A stretch of DNA of 64,000 bases, from NCBI GenBank assembly GCA_018697195.1, contig JAGMWU010000055.1, positions 20,162-84,161 on the forward strand. Direction: 5' to 3'. The notes under the pieces were generated by a model that was not told where the DNA came from, ran no database searches, and saw only the letters and a program-made list of their open reading frames with translations. The stretch comes from Certhia americana (Eukaryota > Chordata > Aves > Passeriformes > Certhiidae). Below are positions 22,440 through 37,659 of this stretch, one piece after another. Each line of letters begins with the position of its first letter. The first letter of the stretch is position 1. A program made the position numbers and the translations under genes.

Positions 22440-22900
22440 CCCGGCCGACCCCAGATTGCCACAGAGAACCCGAGAGTCTGCCCCCGAGACCCAAGATCTG
22501 CCCCGAGACCCCCCAGGGATCTGCCCCTCGGACCCCCCAGATCTGCCGCGCACGATCCCCAAATCTGCCCCCCAGAGGGATCCCCCCCAGATATGCAAGA
22601 ACGATCCCCAGAATCTGACGACCCCGAGATCACCACCAGATCGCCACAGCACGCGTATACCCAAGATCTGCCAACCGAGATCCCCACTAGATTGCACCTC
22701 GAGAACCCCAAATCTGCCCCAGAGACCCACAGATATGCCGAGCCCAACCAAAAGATCTGTCCGAGAACCACAGGTCTGCCGAGCACTGATACCTCCAAAT
22801 CGGCCCCACGAGAACACAGATATGCCCAAAGAGAAAACCAGATCTGCCCCCGAGAACCCCCCAGATCTGACCACGGAAAACCCCCAGATCTGCGAGCCTC
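22440..22900. repeat. GATCTG-type minisatellite (copy A)
   Basis: Irregular C-rich units of about 20-30 bp repeat around CCCCAGATCTGCCCCCGAGA. The motif AGATCTG recurs many times. The array has few stop codons on either strand, which produces long open frames on both (for example 22126-22908 + and 22193-22912 -). These are explained by the repeat composition. Confidence 0.85.
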
Positions 22901-22999
22901 CAGCCTGAGCATCGAAACGAACCGAAGCCAGCGAAACCAGGGTTCCGGCTGAGGGGATGAGCCTCCGGCTTCCCAGGGGCGGTCCTGCCAGCGCCGGCC

Positions 23000-23560
23000 G
23001 CTCCCGGGGTCACCCGCCGTTCTCCATCCCTATACCCTCTCGCCCAACCGTCGCTGTCCCAGCTCCCCAGCCCTGCGCGGTCGGGAAATCCCCGGTGGGG
23101 CCACCTTGGCTCCCCGTTCGGCGGCCGTCATTTGTCTCGCATGCCGAACCCGAGCCGAGCTCACGGGGGGCCCCGAGCGGGGTGTCCGCATCGGCAGGTG
23201 TGCCCGGGGCTCCGGTACCCGGGGCTCTGGTACCAGGGGCTCCGGTACCCGGGGATTCCGGTACCCGTTGGCTAACCGCAGAGGCCGAGGCCCGTGGAGC
23301 GGCGCAGATTCCTGCGCTTCCAGCGCCGGCTACGAGCACTTTTATCGCTGGGGGCCGCGCGCTTGGCTCTAGGCGTGCGAACCGGTTCCCAGTCCCCGCT
23401 CGTACTTTTTTTTTGTGTGGAGCCAACCTCTAACGGCCAATCCTCCCCGATCATATCGGCTCCCAGCTCGATATCCTGCTCGCCAGCAGACCTCCCGGTA
23501 ACCACAGCGACCGGCCCGGGAGCGACCCTTCCGCTTTCCGGAACGGGGTTGTGAATTACC
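23000..23560. promoter_or_regulatory. GC-rich promoter-like island (copy A)
   Basis: This CpG-rich stretch has a short tandem array of CCGGTACCCGGGGCT type (about 23205-23270). Read on the minus strand it has ETS-like GGAAGCGGAAG motifs, a GATTGG (inverted CCAAT) element near 23440 and a GATAAAAG near 23340. It could be the promoter or first non-coding exon of LIMD2, which is transcribed to the left. This is inference; no splice donor was proven. Confidence 0.35.
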
Positions 23561-25979
23561 CACCGGGAGTTTTTCTCCAGCCTCTCTCCCATGAGCTGGT
23601 ATCAACAGAGCTTTACACTTGCAGCCACCTTACACATTTGCCTGAACCTGGGACAGGAAGGAACACCTGGGGTGGTTCCTCAAGGCAATACCCCACTCTC
23701 ATACCTGCTAGAATGGTCAGGAAGGGTGCAGCGGAGACTTTCCCCTTTCCCCTCTCCGAGGGCCACCAGGGCTCCCCCCAGTGTGATCCCAGGCGTCCCG
23801 TGGGACCAAGCCCGGTGCTGCTGAGAGGGATACCCGGGGAGCTGATGGGGTTCCAGCAGGGAAGGAGTGTGACTGTGGTGAGGGCCAGAGGCACTCATGC
23901 CATTATGGTTCCCATTAGCAGACTGGGAGGGTTGTTTACTGCAGGGATCACGCTACAGTGCTTGAGGATTTCCCACAAAAGCACGGTGTGGGGATCCAGG
24001 CACCCCTGCTCCCCATCCTCGGAGGTGTGGAGTGTCCCCAGAGCCAGCCAGGCCACACTGGCAGGGGTGACAACTCAGGGAGGCTGTCAGGCCTTTACAA
24101 GGAAATTGTGGGCTGAGTGTGGCTCTGGGGATGGATTCTCCTGAGATCATATGCAGGTCAGTGAAAACCACACAGGAGGGACACAGCATGAACAGCAGCT
24201 CCTAGGCATCATCCCTCTCGATGGCCAGCGTTGGGAGGAGGTGAACAGGATCTGGAAGAGCCTGCTGCTAAGCTGGGAATCACCAGCTCCAAAGCTCAGT
24301 TTCTGTAATCTTGGGGTCCAACGTTGACCAGACCAGAAACAAAGGGTGGTGAAAAACCAGCATAAAACGGCCAGTCCAGAGAGGGACAGGATGATGGACG
24401 AGCAATGGCCACAGCTCCTGCTTTAGGCATGGAACCTAATTCAGCTTCAGGTTCTTGGTCTTGTATGGCTTGAGCCAACCACTGACCTCCTTGGTGCTGG
24501 GCACCCAGGGCAGTCCATGCTGATTGGCACAGCGGGGAGGACTTCAGGGAGGAGCGATTTTTGGGGACATTTCTGGGGAACCCCCACCCTGCCTCTGGAG
24601 ATCATTGGGGGAGGGGACCTGACCCTGCTACCCCACAGCCAGGGCCACATTCCCCCATGCCTGCTCCACTATCCACTTTCCATCCACGTCTGCTCTTGAA
24701 ATGCTTCAGTGGGCAGGAAATCTGCAGCCGAACAGAAACGCTGCGGGATGCTGACCAGGAATAGTTGTGGGAGGAACAGGGCTGCCTTTGTCGGGCAACA
24801 ATGGGGGGCCCACAGGAGTGAGGAGAAGCCCAGAGGGATAAGCCTGCTCACCCAATGGCTCTCTTAATCCCTGCCCCTGAGGAGGAGAGACAACGTCTGG
24901 AGCACAAGGGTCAGGGGCTGGATGGTCCTGCCCCTGCCTTCAATGAGGGGGTCCAGGGCCAGAAGGAGCTAATGGGATTCACCTGCTTTACAGAAGGCAG
25001 AAAATGAGGCAGCCATTCTGGGATTGTGGCATTGTGTTAATGGCACTCCATTAAAAAGCATGATTCTCAAAGGGATCCTCTCCTCCCTGGATCTCCTGTC
25101 TTGCTGGCGAGTTCAGAGAGAGCAGGAGAAACCAGCGAAATCCGGCCAGGGGTATGAGAGAGACTTTCCAAGCCGAGCAAATTCTCGTAGTGCAGACAAA
25201 AATTGCCAGGTTGAGAGGTTCGAGGCTGGACATTAAATAAAAGTGTTTTCTGGAGGAACCTGGAAAGACCTGCAGAACAGACTAATGGGCGCAGGCATAA
25301 AACCTGGTACAAACAAGCACAAAGGCACAACAGGCAGATCATGCCTCAACTCCCTTATCAGCTCGCCCTACTCTCTCCATAAACCACATTCAAACTGGAA
25401 AACATCTCCTCCTGGTTTCAAGAAAATGAAATCCATTTACCATTAGACATTAGAGCCTCTCCAATAACATATCGCCTCTCAGTGGGGATCAAACAGAGTA
25501 ACACGTTCAGGAGAAGCAGTTCCTTTTCACTCGTTCTCAGTGGTGGTTCTGCTGCTCTGGCAGCTCACACATGGAGATCTAGGCCTTGGTGTTTGACACA
25601 AAAACTCCAGCAAACACTCAAGGACCTCTGGCCTCATTGTCCTTACATCCCTGCTTTGAGAGGAATCAAAGTGTCTAATTCCAGTTTGTCTCTTTTCTCT
25701 GTCTAAACCTAAAAAATCATTGACGTGGTGGTCTATCAGAGGCCAGTTGTTTAGAAAGTCATTTATCATATCAAGGAGGACACGAGCCGCATGACCATGA
25801 TCTGTGTTAAACCACCCGCATTTTATTTGATTACCAAAGCAAATCTGGCATTACTCTTCCAGAACCGTTATAGGAACAACCTTCTCATACTCCAATTAGG
25901 ACCTGTAATGCTGTAATTTCCGCTTCCTCTAGCACCGCCTATCAGTGTTACCCTGGATGATTTCCTTGTGGAACATCAC

Positions 25980-26162
25980 ATGTTACTCACCAGATTTTGG
26001 ACTGGCATTGCTATGGTAGAATCCATAGCCCTGGAGGCTTTAAGGCAGTGGGGATGGGGCACTTGGGGACATTGTTAAGTGGTGGCCTGCGCAGTGTGGG
26101 GCATGGTTGGTGATCATTCTATGATCTTAGAGAACTTTTCAACCTGAAGGTCTCTCGATCCA
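25980..26162 (+). repeat. CR1-like LINE fragment (copy B)
   Basis: Duplicate of the element at 20.31-20.49 kb, with extra single-base deletions compared with that copy (for example in the GGCTTTAAAGGCC and GCAGTGCTGGGGG stretches). Confidence 0.8.
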
Positions 26163-28079
26163 GGGGGTGAGCCCATCTCTGGAGTCATGAGGACCACCAA
26201 AAGCTTTTGCTGTTTCATACACTCGTCCGAGAGCAGCAGGAGCAGGGAAAGCGTAATCCAATTCCAGGCCACTCCAGACCAGGCACAAGCCTTTTCCATG
26301 GTCCCTGGGCCTCCCACACGCCCACAAAGGTGCTTTTTGCTGTTTCCAAATGCAGATTGTATAAAAGAAAACCCGACCAAAAACCATATTGTAGTTAGAT
26401 CTCGCCATAATATTCTTTTGAGCTGCCCTGGCTATTTTTCAGCTCACCTCTGTCATCCCTTTTCGGATCCAAGGACCATAGAGCCCGCTCGGATCTGGTT
26501 CATCTTGAACTCCACAGACTACATGAGTGTACTGATGGGAAAGTAATCCATGGAGAGGCACCATAAGAGGATGATGAGGATCTTGTCACTGAAAACCCCA
26601 AGTGGACATAGGATGGAGGTATGGGCACACCACGGAGTCCAGAAATTGTCTAAAGAGTGGCTTAACACTGATATTGCAGTATCACTTTTGTCCAGATTTA
26701 TATTTTCCATCCCAGGGCTTTTGCTAAGAGCGAGGCAAGTGCTGCAACACCCCAGATGGCCATAAAAAATGACGAAACTGGCAGGGGGAACGCAGCGGTG
26801 TCTTGGGGGGACATGGGTTAGCTGCCTGGCAAAAACCCTGTAAGAGCTGAGGGTGGTGAGAAAGAGAAAAGGAAAATAAAAACTCATCACCATCCAGGGC
26901 CAGAGGGGGTCGTTGAAGACTCACAGGAGTTACCCACTGAAGGAAACCAGAAGAGGAATTCCCTTCCCTAGTGAGAAATCTCCGGGGATTTTGCTGACCC
27001 AAAAGGTCAGGACATTGGCTTGAACTGTATTAGAAGAATGAAAAATGAATATGGCCACTTTGCAAAGCAAGAGGTTGGTTTGACAGACCCTCACCTTGGA
27101 CTGGGATTTGCTTCTTGCAGGGCTACCATTAAAAAGGACATTAACACCGGGCAGTTTGCAGACTAACGCTTGGTCGATTGCCCTGCAATTATTTTGTAAT
27201 CTACATAATAATGCGCAGATGTGAAATACTGGCAGCAAACCACAAACAGCTCAGTGAGGCACCAGATGCTTTCCCTGTGAGAGCCCTACACAAGTTTTGG
27301 TGGACAAGACCAAATTTTCAAGAAGGATATCAGGTTTTCTCAAAAAATGATACCCACATAGAACAAAAAAACTGTCCGAAAATTGACATAAATGTGATCT
27401 GCAAGGTATTTAGCTTGGTTTGAAGTGATCAGGGGGGAATGCGACAGAGAAGGCTGGCTCAAAAAACAGTTACCGCACGGACTGGGAACTTGGTGAGACT
27501 GGGCCTGTCTAAGTTGGGGTTGGCAGTGGATAAATAATTTCTTTTTTTTTTTGTTTTTTCTGTTCTTGTTTCTTACCCTTCCCTTCGATTGAAAACAGAG
27601 CTGCTCTCCTTTGTGAAGCCTGGGAGATCCCTGGCTGTTCAGGGATCAGCTGTCAGGAGCCCAGGGCATTTGTGTTGTCTATTAAATTCACAGTCATGCA
27701 AACAGCCTCCCAGGGAAGTGATTGACAGACCTGTCGTGGAAAGGTTTAAATGCGAGCTGGACGAGTGGAGCTAGGAGCACACCCATCGGGAGTTGCAGGC
27801 ATAACCAAGGGGGTGAGGGAGTCGGGGATCAACAGGTTTTTTTTTCCATCTCTGCTCAATAAAATGGATTGTCCAGCAGCCACCCGGCATGGGACCGCAG
27901 CACACAACAAAGAGGACTGCAGCGCCACGGGGAGCCCAAAACACGCTGCCCAAACCAGCACGGGCCTCGTCTCGGCTCACGCTCCCAGGGCTCCCTCGGC
28001 AACGGGGAGCTCGCCCCCGTGCCGGTACCGCTACACGGTTTCCGGCAGCACCGCCCTTGCCCGCCTGCCCCCGGCAACA

Positions 28080-28560
28080 GCAGCGCCCGGCGACCCCCAG
28101 ATCTGCCCCCGAGACCCAGATTGCACCGAGACCCCAGATCTGCCCCCGAGACCCCCCAGATCTGCCCACAGAGAACACCAGATCTGCGGCAACGACTCCC
28201 CCAAATAATCTGCCCCCCGAAGATACCCCACAGATTGCCAAGCACGATCCCCCAAATCTGCCCCCGCGATCCCCCCCGATCTGCAAGCCGTTTCCCCCAG
28301 ATCTGCACCCCCGAGATCCCCCCCCCCACCCCCCAGATCTGCCCTCGAGACCACCCCAACATCTGACCCGAGACCCCAGTCTTTGCGAGCCCAACCCCCA
28401 GATCTGCACGAGCACCCAGACTGCCGAGCACGATCCCCCAAATTGCCCCCCAGAACCCGCAGATCTGCCCCCGAGACCCCAGATCTCCCCACGAGAAAAC
28501 CCCCCAGAACTCTGCCCCACGAGAACCCCCCAGATCTGCGAGCCTCCGCAGAATCGAAAC
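28080..28560. repeat. GATCTG-type minisatellite (copy B)
   Basis: Same array as in copy A at the homologous position, with its own unit order and many small indels. It underlies the long open frames at 27889-29328 (+) and 28031-29083 (-), which are not read as genes. Confidence 0.85.
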
Positions 28561-28689
28561 GAACCGAGCCCAGCGAAAAGAGGGCCGTTCCCGGGTGCGG
28601 GTATGAGCTCCGGTTCCACGGAGGCGGCTCCTGCCCAGCGCCGCCGCCTCCCTGGGGCTCACCCGCCGCGTTCTCAATACCTCTCAACT

Positions 28690-29215
28690 CTAGCCCACCG
28701 CTCCCGCTGCCCCCAGCTCCCCCAGCCCGCGACGGTCGGAAATCACCGGTGGGGACAAAACCCTTGGCTCCCCCGTTCGGGGCCGTCATTGGTCTCGCAG
28801 CCGCCCCCGAGACGAGCTCACCGCCGAGCTGAGGGTCCGAGGGAAGGGCTGTGCCAGGGGCTCCGGTACCGGGGCTATGGTACCCGGGGGCTCCGGTACC
28901 CGGCGGGCTACGTACACGTGTATCACACAGAGGGCCGCGGCAGGGGAGAGGAGGCCAGCTTCCTGCCCGCTCCCAGCGCCGGCTACGAGCCCTTTTATCG
29001 CGGAAGGGCGTGGGACCGACAGCAGCGATTGGCTCTCGGCGTAGAACCGGCTTCCAGCCGCTCGTTCCTTTGTGTGGAGCCAACCTCTAACGACAATCAT
29101 TCCCCCGTCCTCTCGGCTCCAGCCTCTATTCATGCTCGCCGCAGGCCTCCCCGGTCCCAACAGAGCCGGACCCGGAGCGACCCTTCCGCTTCCGGACGGG
29201 GTGTAATACCCCACG
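28690..29215. promoter_or_regulatory. GC-rich promoter-like island (copy B)
   Basis: Duplicate of the island at 23.0-23.56 kb, including the GGTACC-type short array (about 28855-28910), the TTTTATCGC motif and the CCTCTAACG segment. One CCAAT-like element is changed (CGGCCAATC in A reads CGACAATC in B). If the duplication is real this would be a second promoter candidate. Confidence 0.35.
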
Positions 29216-29247
29216 GGAATTTCTTCTCAGCCTTCTCCAGGAGCTGG

Positions 29248-30125
29248 TGTGCAGATTGGCTTCGCTCAAGATTTGGACACAGCTTGGCTCTCTCCGCGGG
29301 CGCTCCCCACCCCGGTAAGGGAGCCTGAGATCCAAGGATCCATTCACCTCAGCAAAACCACATTCCCCGACCTGCACCTCAAAAAAAGTTTGCATAGGAA
29401 GCGATCTTATCAGGCAGCAGCAGGAAAGGATTACAGTGCTCCCCCATCCTCACCCTCCAGAAAGGGCAAAACTGAGCTGTGCTGGGTTCGGACAAATCCA
29501 GGGTTTATTTTGGAGCGGGGTGTGCAAGGTGAGAGGTGGGCGGGTCCCAGGGGACGAGCCAAAAAGCAATGATGGTCTATTAATGCCGCTTCCCCTGGTG
29601 TTTGGAGGGCTGCGGATTTCCCCAGGAACAGGCAAAAAAACAATCAGGAAAAATATAAAGATTACTACCTTAAAACGAAGGTGGTTTCATGCCAGCCAAG
29701 GAAGCCAGAAGGCAATAAGCAAGAAAGGGCAGACAGTAACCGTAGCTCTGAGACTTTACCTTAAGTTCTAAAGCCCTCCAATGGTGAAATGTGGAGAAAA
29801 TATACAATGGGAGCCTAGGAAATATCTTTGAAAATGATGATGCAGGAACAAATACTCAGGAAACACAGTGTGGTGCCACTGCAGGCCAAATGATGGAGGG
29901 AGGTGACCAAAGCCGAGCCAGCTGCAGACAGGTGTTCTGTGTGCAGTTTGCTGTAAGTCCTGTACAAAAATGACATGAGTGAGGACATTCAAAGGAGTTT
30001 CACGGACAGGGAGACAGCAGTGCTGTGATCACCCACCCTCTGACATGTGCCAGTGCACAAAAGAGGTCTGTGCAAAACAGGGATCACTGCCATCCAGGGC
30101 AAACAATGGGAACTGCCTCCAGAGC
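29248..30125. other. Unassigned intergenic DNA
   Basis: Between the 5.7 kb duplication and the simple-sequence arrays. No coding exon, RNA gene or repeat family was recognised. Confidence 0.5.
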
Positions 30126-30129
30126 GGAG

Positions 30130-30895
30130 AAAAGACACGGACAGGGGACACATGGACACAGGCAGACATGGGACACCACGGCATGGACACGGACATGGAC
30201 ACGACATGGACACGGACACCGACACGGACATGGACACAGACATCGGACATACAGGATATGGAAACGGGACATTGGACACGGACATGGACACAGGGACATG
30301 GACACAGACACGTCAGGACACGGACACACGCACGGACACGGACACACGGGATCAGAACATGAAATCATGGAACAGACATGGAAATGGACACAGACCTTGG
30401 ACACGGCCACACAGACACGGGACACGGACAACGGACTAAGACACTATGAACATGGACACAGCCATGGCATGGACACAGACATGCACACCACGGACATGGG
30501 ACTACAGACATGGACATATGGACATGGACACACAGGCATGGACACACGGACACGGACACAGGGACACAGACATGGATACAGACACAACCCAGAAGACACA
30601 TGGGATCACAAACACAGACACGAACACAGGCACAGGGACATTACAGACATGGACACAGACAGGGACGGACCACACACAGACACAAACACACAAACACAGA
30701 TGGGGACCCACACGCACAGCACACTAGACACGACACACACACAGAACAATACAGGACACACAGACCCGGATACAGATACACACACACACACAGACACACA
30801 CAACACAAAGACACAAAGACACACAGAAACCCACACACCCAATACACGGATACAGAACAGACAACACAACACACACACCACACACACACACACGG
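30130..30895 (+). repeat. GACAYG hexamer array grading into CA-rich repeat
   Basis: About 550 bp of degenerate GGACAC/GGACAT/AGACAC hexamers, then about 200 bp of CACA-rich sequence. Six-base periodicity keeps all frames largely open, giving Met-Asp-Thr-rich open frames (for example 30025-31047) with no protein meaning. Confidence 0.92.
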
Positions 30896-31219
30896 GGTGT
30901 GCACAGGGAGCCGAGGGTTGCAGAGTTGGGGTGCAGAGGGCAGAGAACGGCACCGCACCCGCAGCCTCCCCTGCTGTCCCTGCTCAAAGCTCCCAGTATT
31001 GGGGAAGGCTGGCGTTCCGAACGGACCTCTCCATCCTCGGGCTGTAGCCAATCCTGGCACACAGAATCCGCTTGTATGGCAGCTCAGGAATGATCCCAAA
31101 TGTCAGAGTTTCAGCAACACGACACGGAACCATCGGCGAGGCTTGCTATGATGGGGAGCTGCACTGTACCTTGTGGCCGGGGCTCACACGTCAGTCCTTT
31201 CATCACCGCCTTACTCCAC
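30896..31219. other. Unique spacer between two simple-sequence arrays
   Basis: About 320 bp of non-repetitive sequence separates the hexamer array from the purine-pyrimidine array. Nothing recognisable as a gene or element. Confidence 0.6.
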
Positions 31220-31224
31220 CAACG

Positions 31225-32118
31225 GGACAACATGTACACACGTGTACACACGTACACACCATAACACAACCATACACAATGCAACCCATTGTACACACTG
31301 GACAAACATGTACACACACGTACACCACAAAGACACACACTTACACACATACACACGTGTACAACACCTACCCCACATACACACACGTACACAACATGTA
31401 CAACAGTGTACCACACAAGGACACACACATAACACACACATACACGTGTACAACAACTTACACACCACCAGGTTAACACACATGTACACACACATACACA
31501 GTGTACAACACACATACAACCACGTAACACACACATACACACACGTTAAACACAGGTACACACGCACCACACACATGTACACACACCTACACATACATGG
31601 ACCACCCGTACACACGTGTTCACACATGACACACATGGACACAATGATCCACACGTACACACACATAACAGTAACACACATCCACACCCGTACACACAAC
31701 GTACACACCATGTGACAACATGTACAACGCACAACACGTGTACACAACAATACACATTACACAACACATACACACACATACACACATGCGCACACAAATG
31801 TACCACATGCACACGTTAACACGTGTGTACAACATGTACACACAATTACACGTAACACATGTACACAGTACACAATGTACACACATACACACATGTACAC
31901 ACATGTACACACGTACACACACGCGCACACACATGTACACACATGCGCACACATGTACACACACGTGTACACGTACACACACGTGTATAGATGCACGTAC
32001 ACACATGTTAACATACATGTACAAACATACGTGTATAGATACACGTACACACGCACGCACACACACATGTACACACACATGTACACACACATGTACACGT
32101 ACACACACACACACGTGC
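31225..32118. repeat. Long alternating purine-pyrimidine array (ACACATGTACAC type)
   Basis: About 0.9 kb is built from CACACATGTACAC, ACACGTGTAC and CACGCGCACAC units, so purines and pyrimidines alternate almost without break for long runs. Palindromic GTGTACAC, CACGTG and ACATGT cores recur. Such sequence is a classical Z-DNA and cruciform candidate. It ends at the left edge of the RNF113 CpG island. Confidence 0.93.
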
Positions 32119-32356
32119 CCACGCCACACAGGGCATGGCCGGTGCCGGGGGTCCCGGGGTCGCAGGAACCCAGCGGCGTCCCCGTTGCCTTGGAAACCCT
32201 CCGGGCCTGCGGGAGGCGGGGAAGGGCGGAACCGCCCCTTGCCGTGCACAGCGGGTGCGGGAAGGAGCGGCGGGGCCGGAGAGCGCAGGGAGGAAGCAGA
32301 ATCGAGGACGGGGGAATGGAGGATCGGGAATCTGGATCGGGCACGGGGACAGGCTC

Positions 32357-32428
32357 GGGACCCCCGGGACCCCCGGGACCCCCGGGACCCCCGGAACCCC
32401 CGGGACCCCCGGGACCCCCGGGACCCCC
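32357..32428 (+). repeat. Nine-base tandem array GGGACCCCC x8
   Basis: Eight units of GGGACCCCC occur in a row, one reading GGAACCCCC. Each junction forms a CCCGGG palindrome, and the strand carries runs of five C alternating with three G. It lies about 105-176 bp upstream of the RNF113 ATG. Confidence 0.95.
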
Positions 32429-32532
32429 GGCCCCGCCTGGGGGCGCTGAGTCCTCCCGGCCCGCAGGGGGCGCTGCCCTCGGCGGCCGAGGCGGAGCCGC
32501 TCTATCCATCGCCGCGGTATCGGTGGCACAAG

Positions 32533-37629
<5,097 letters not shown>

Positions 37630-37653
37630 CAGAACACATTTTGTACATAACTG

Positions 37654-37659
37654 AATAAA
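37654..37659 (+). terminator. RNF113 polyadenylation signal AATAAA
   Basis: AATAAA lies 25 bp after the stop codon, followed by a T-rich stretch and then an A run. It implies an unusually short 3' UTR of about 50 nt. Confidence 0.8.

Larger units (their letters stand above)
17846..23604 (+). repeat. Tandem segmental duplication, copy A (about 5.76 kb)
   Basis: Starting at the CAGAGCTTTAC sequence near 17846, this block is collinear over its full length with the block starting near 23605 (offset about 5,760 bp at the start). Anchors in both: the GGACAGGAGGAACACCTGGGG region, the CR1 fragment, a T-run near 21.88/27.54 kb, the GATCTG array and the GGTACC-rich island. Copy A reads cleanly; its CR1 fragment is closer to the usual CR1 sequence than that of copy B. 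No protein-coding gene was recognised in it. Confidence 0.95.
23605..29247 (+). repeat. Tandem segmental duplication, copy B (about 5.64 kb), ragged
   Basis: This is the direct second copy of the preceding block. It is about 0.1 kb shorter and differs throughout by scattered single-base deletions, a smaller number of insertions, and C-to-A type changes in C runs (for example a CTTTCCCCCAGG stretch in A reads CTTTACAAGG in B). Differences are spread evenly and are not clustered into domains. This pattern resembles unpolished long-read consensus, so a false duplication is possible. A real but decayed duplication cannot be excluded from sequence alone. Confidence 0.95.

Noticed and set aside
17846..23604. 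Endogenous retrovirus with the GC-rich islands as LTRs
   Set aside because: No gag, pol or env-like reading frames, no primer-binding site, and the two islands belong to a whole-block tandem duplication that has no internal LTR pair.
27889..29328. 479-codon open frame on the + strand
   Set aside because: It runs through the GATCTG array and the GC-rich island of copy B. The homologous frame in copy A is not conserved, and no domain is recognisable.
30025..31047. 340-codon open frame rich in Met-Asp-Thr and His
   Set aside because: It is the translation of a GACAYG hexamer array; the six-base period explains the open frame on several frames and both strands.
30130..32118. Telomeric or centromeric array
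   Set aside because: No TTAGGG runs, no long higher-order unit, and genes lie immediately on the right side.
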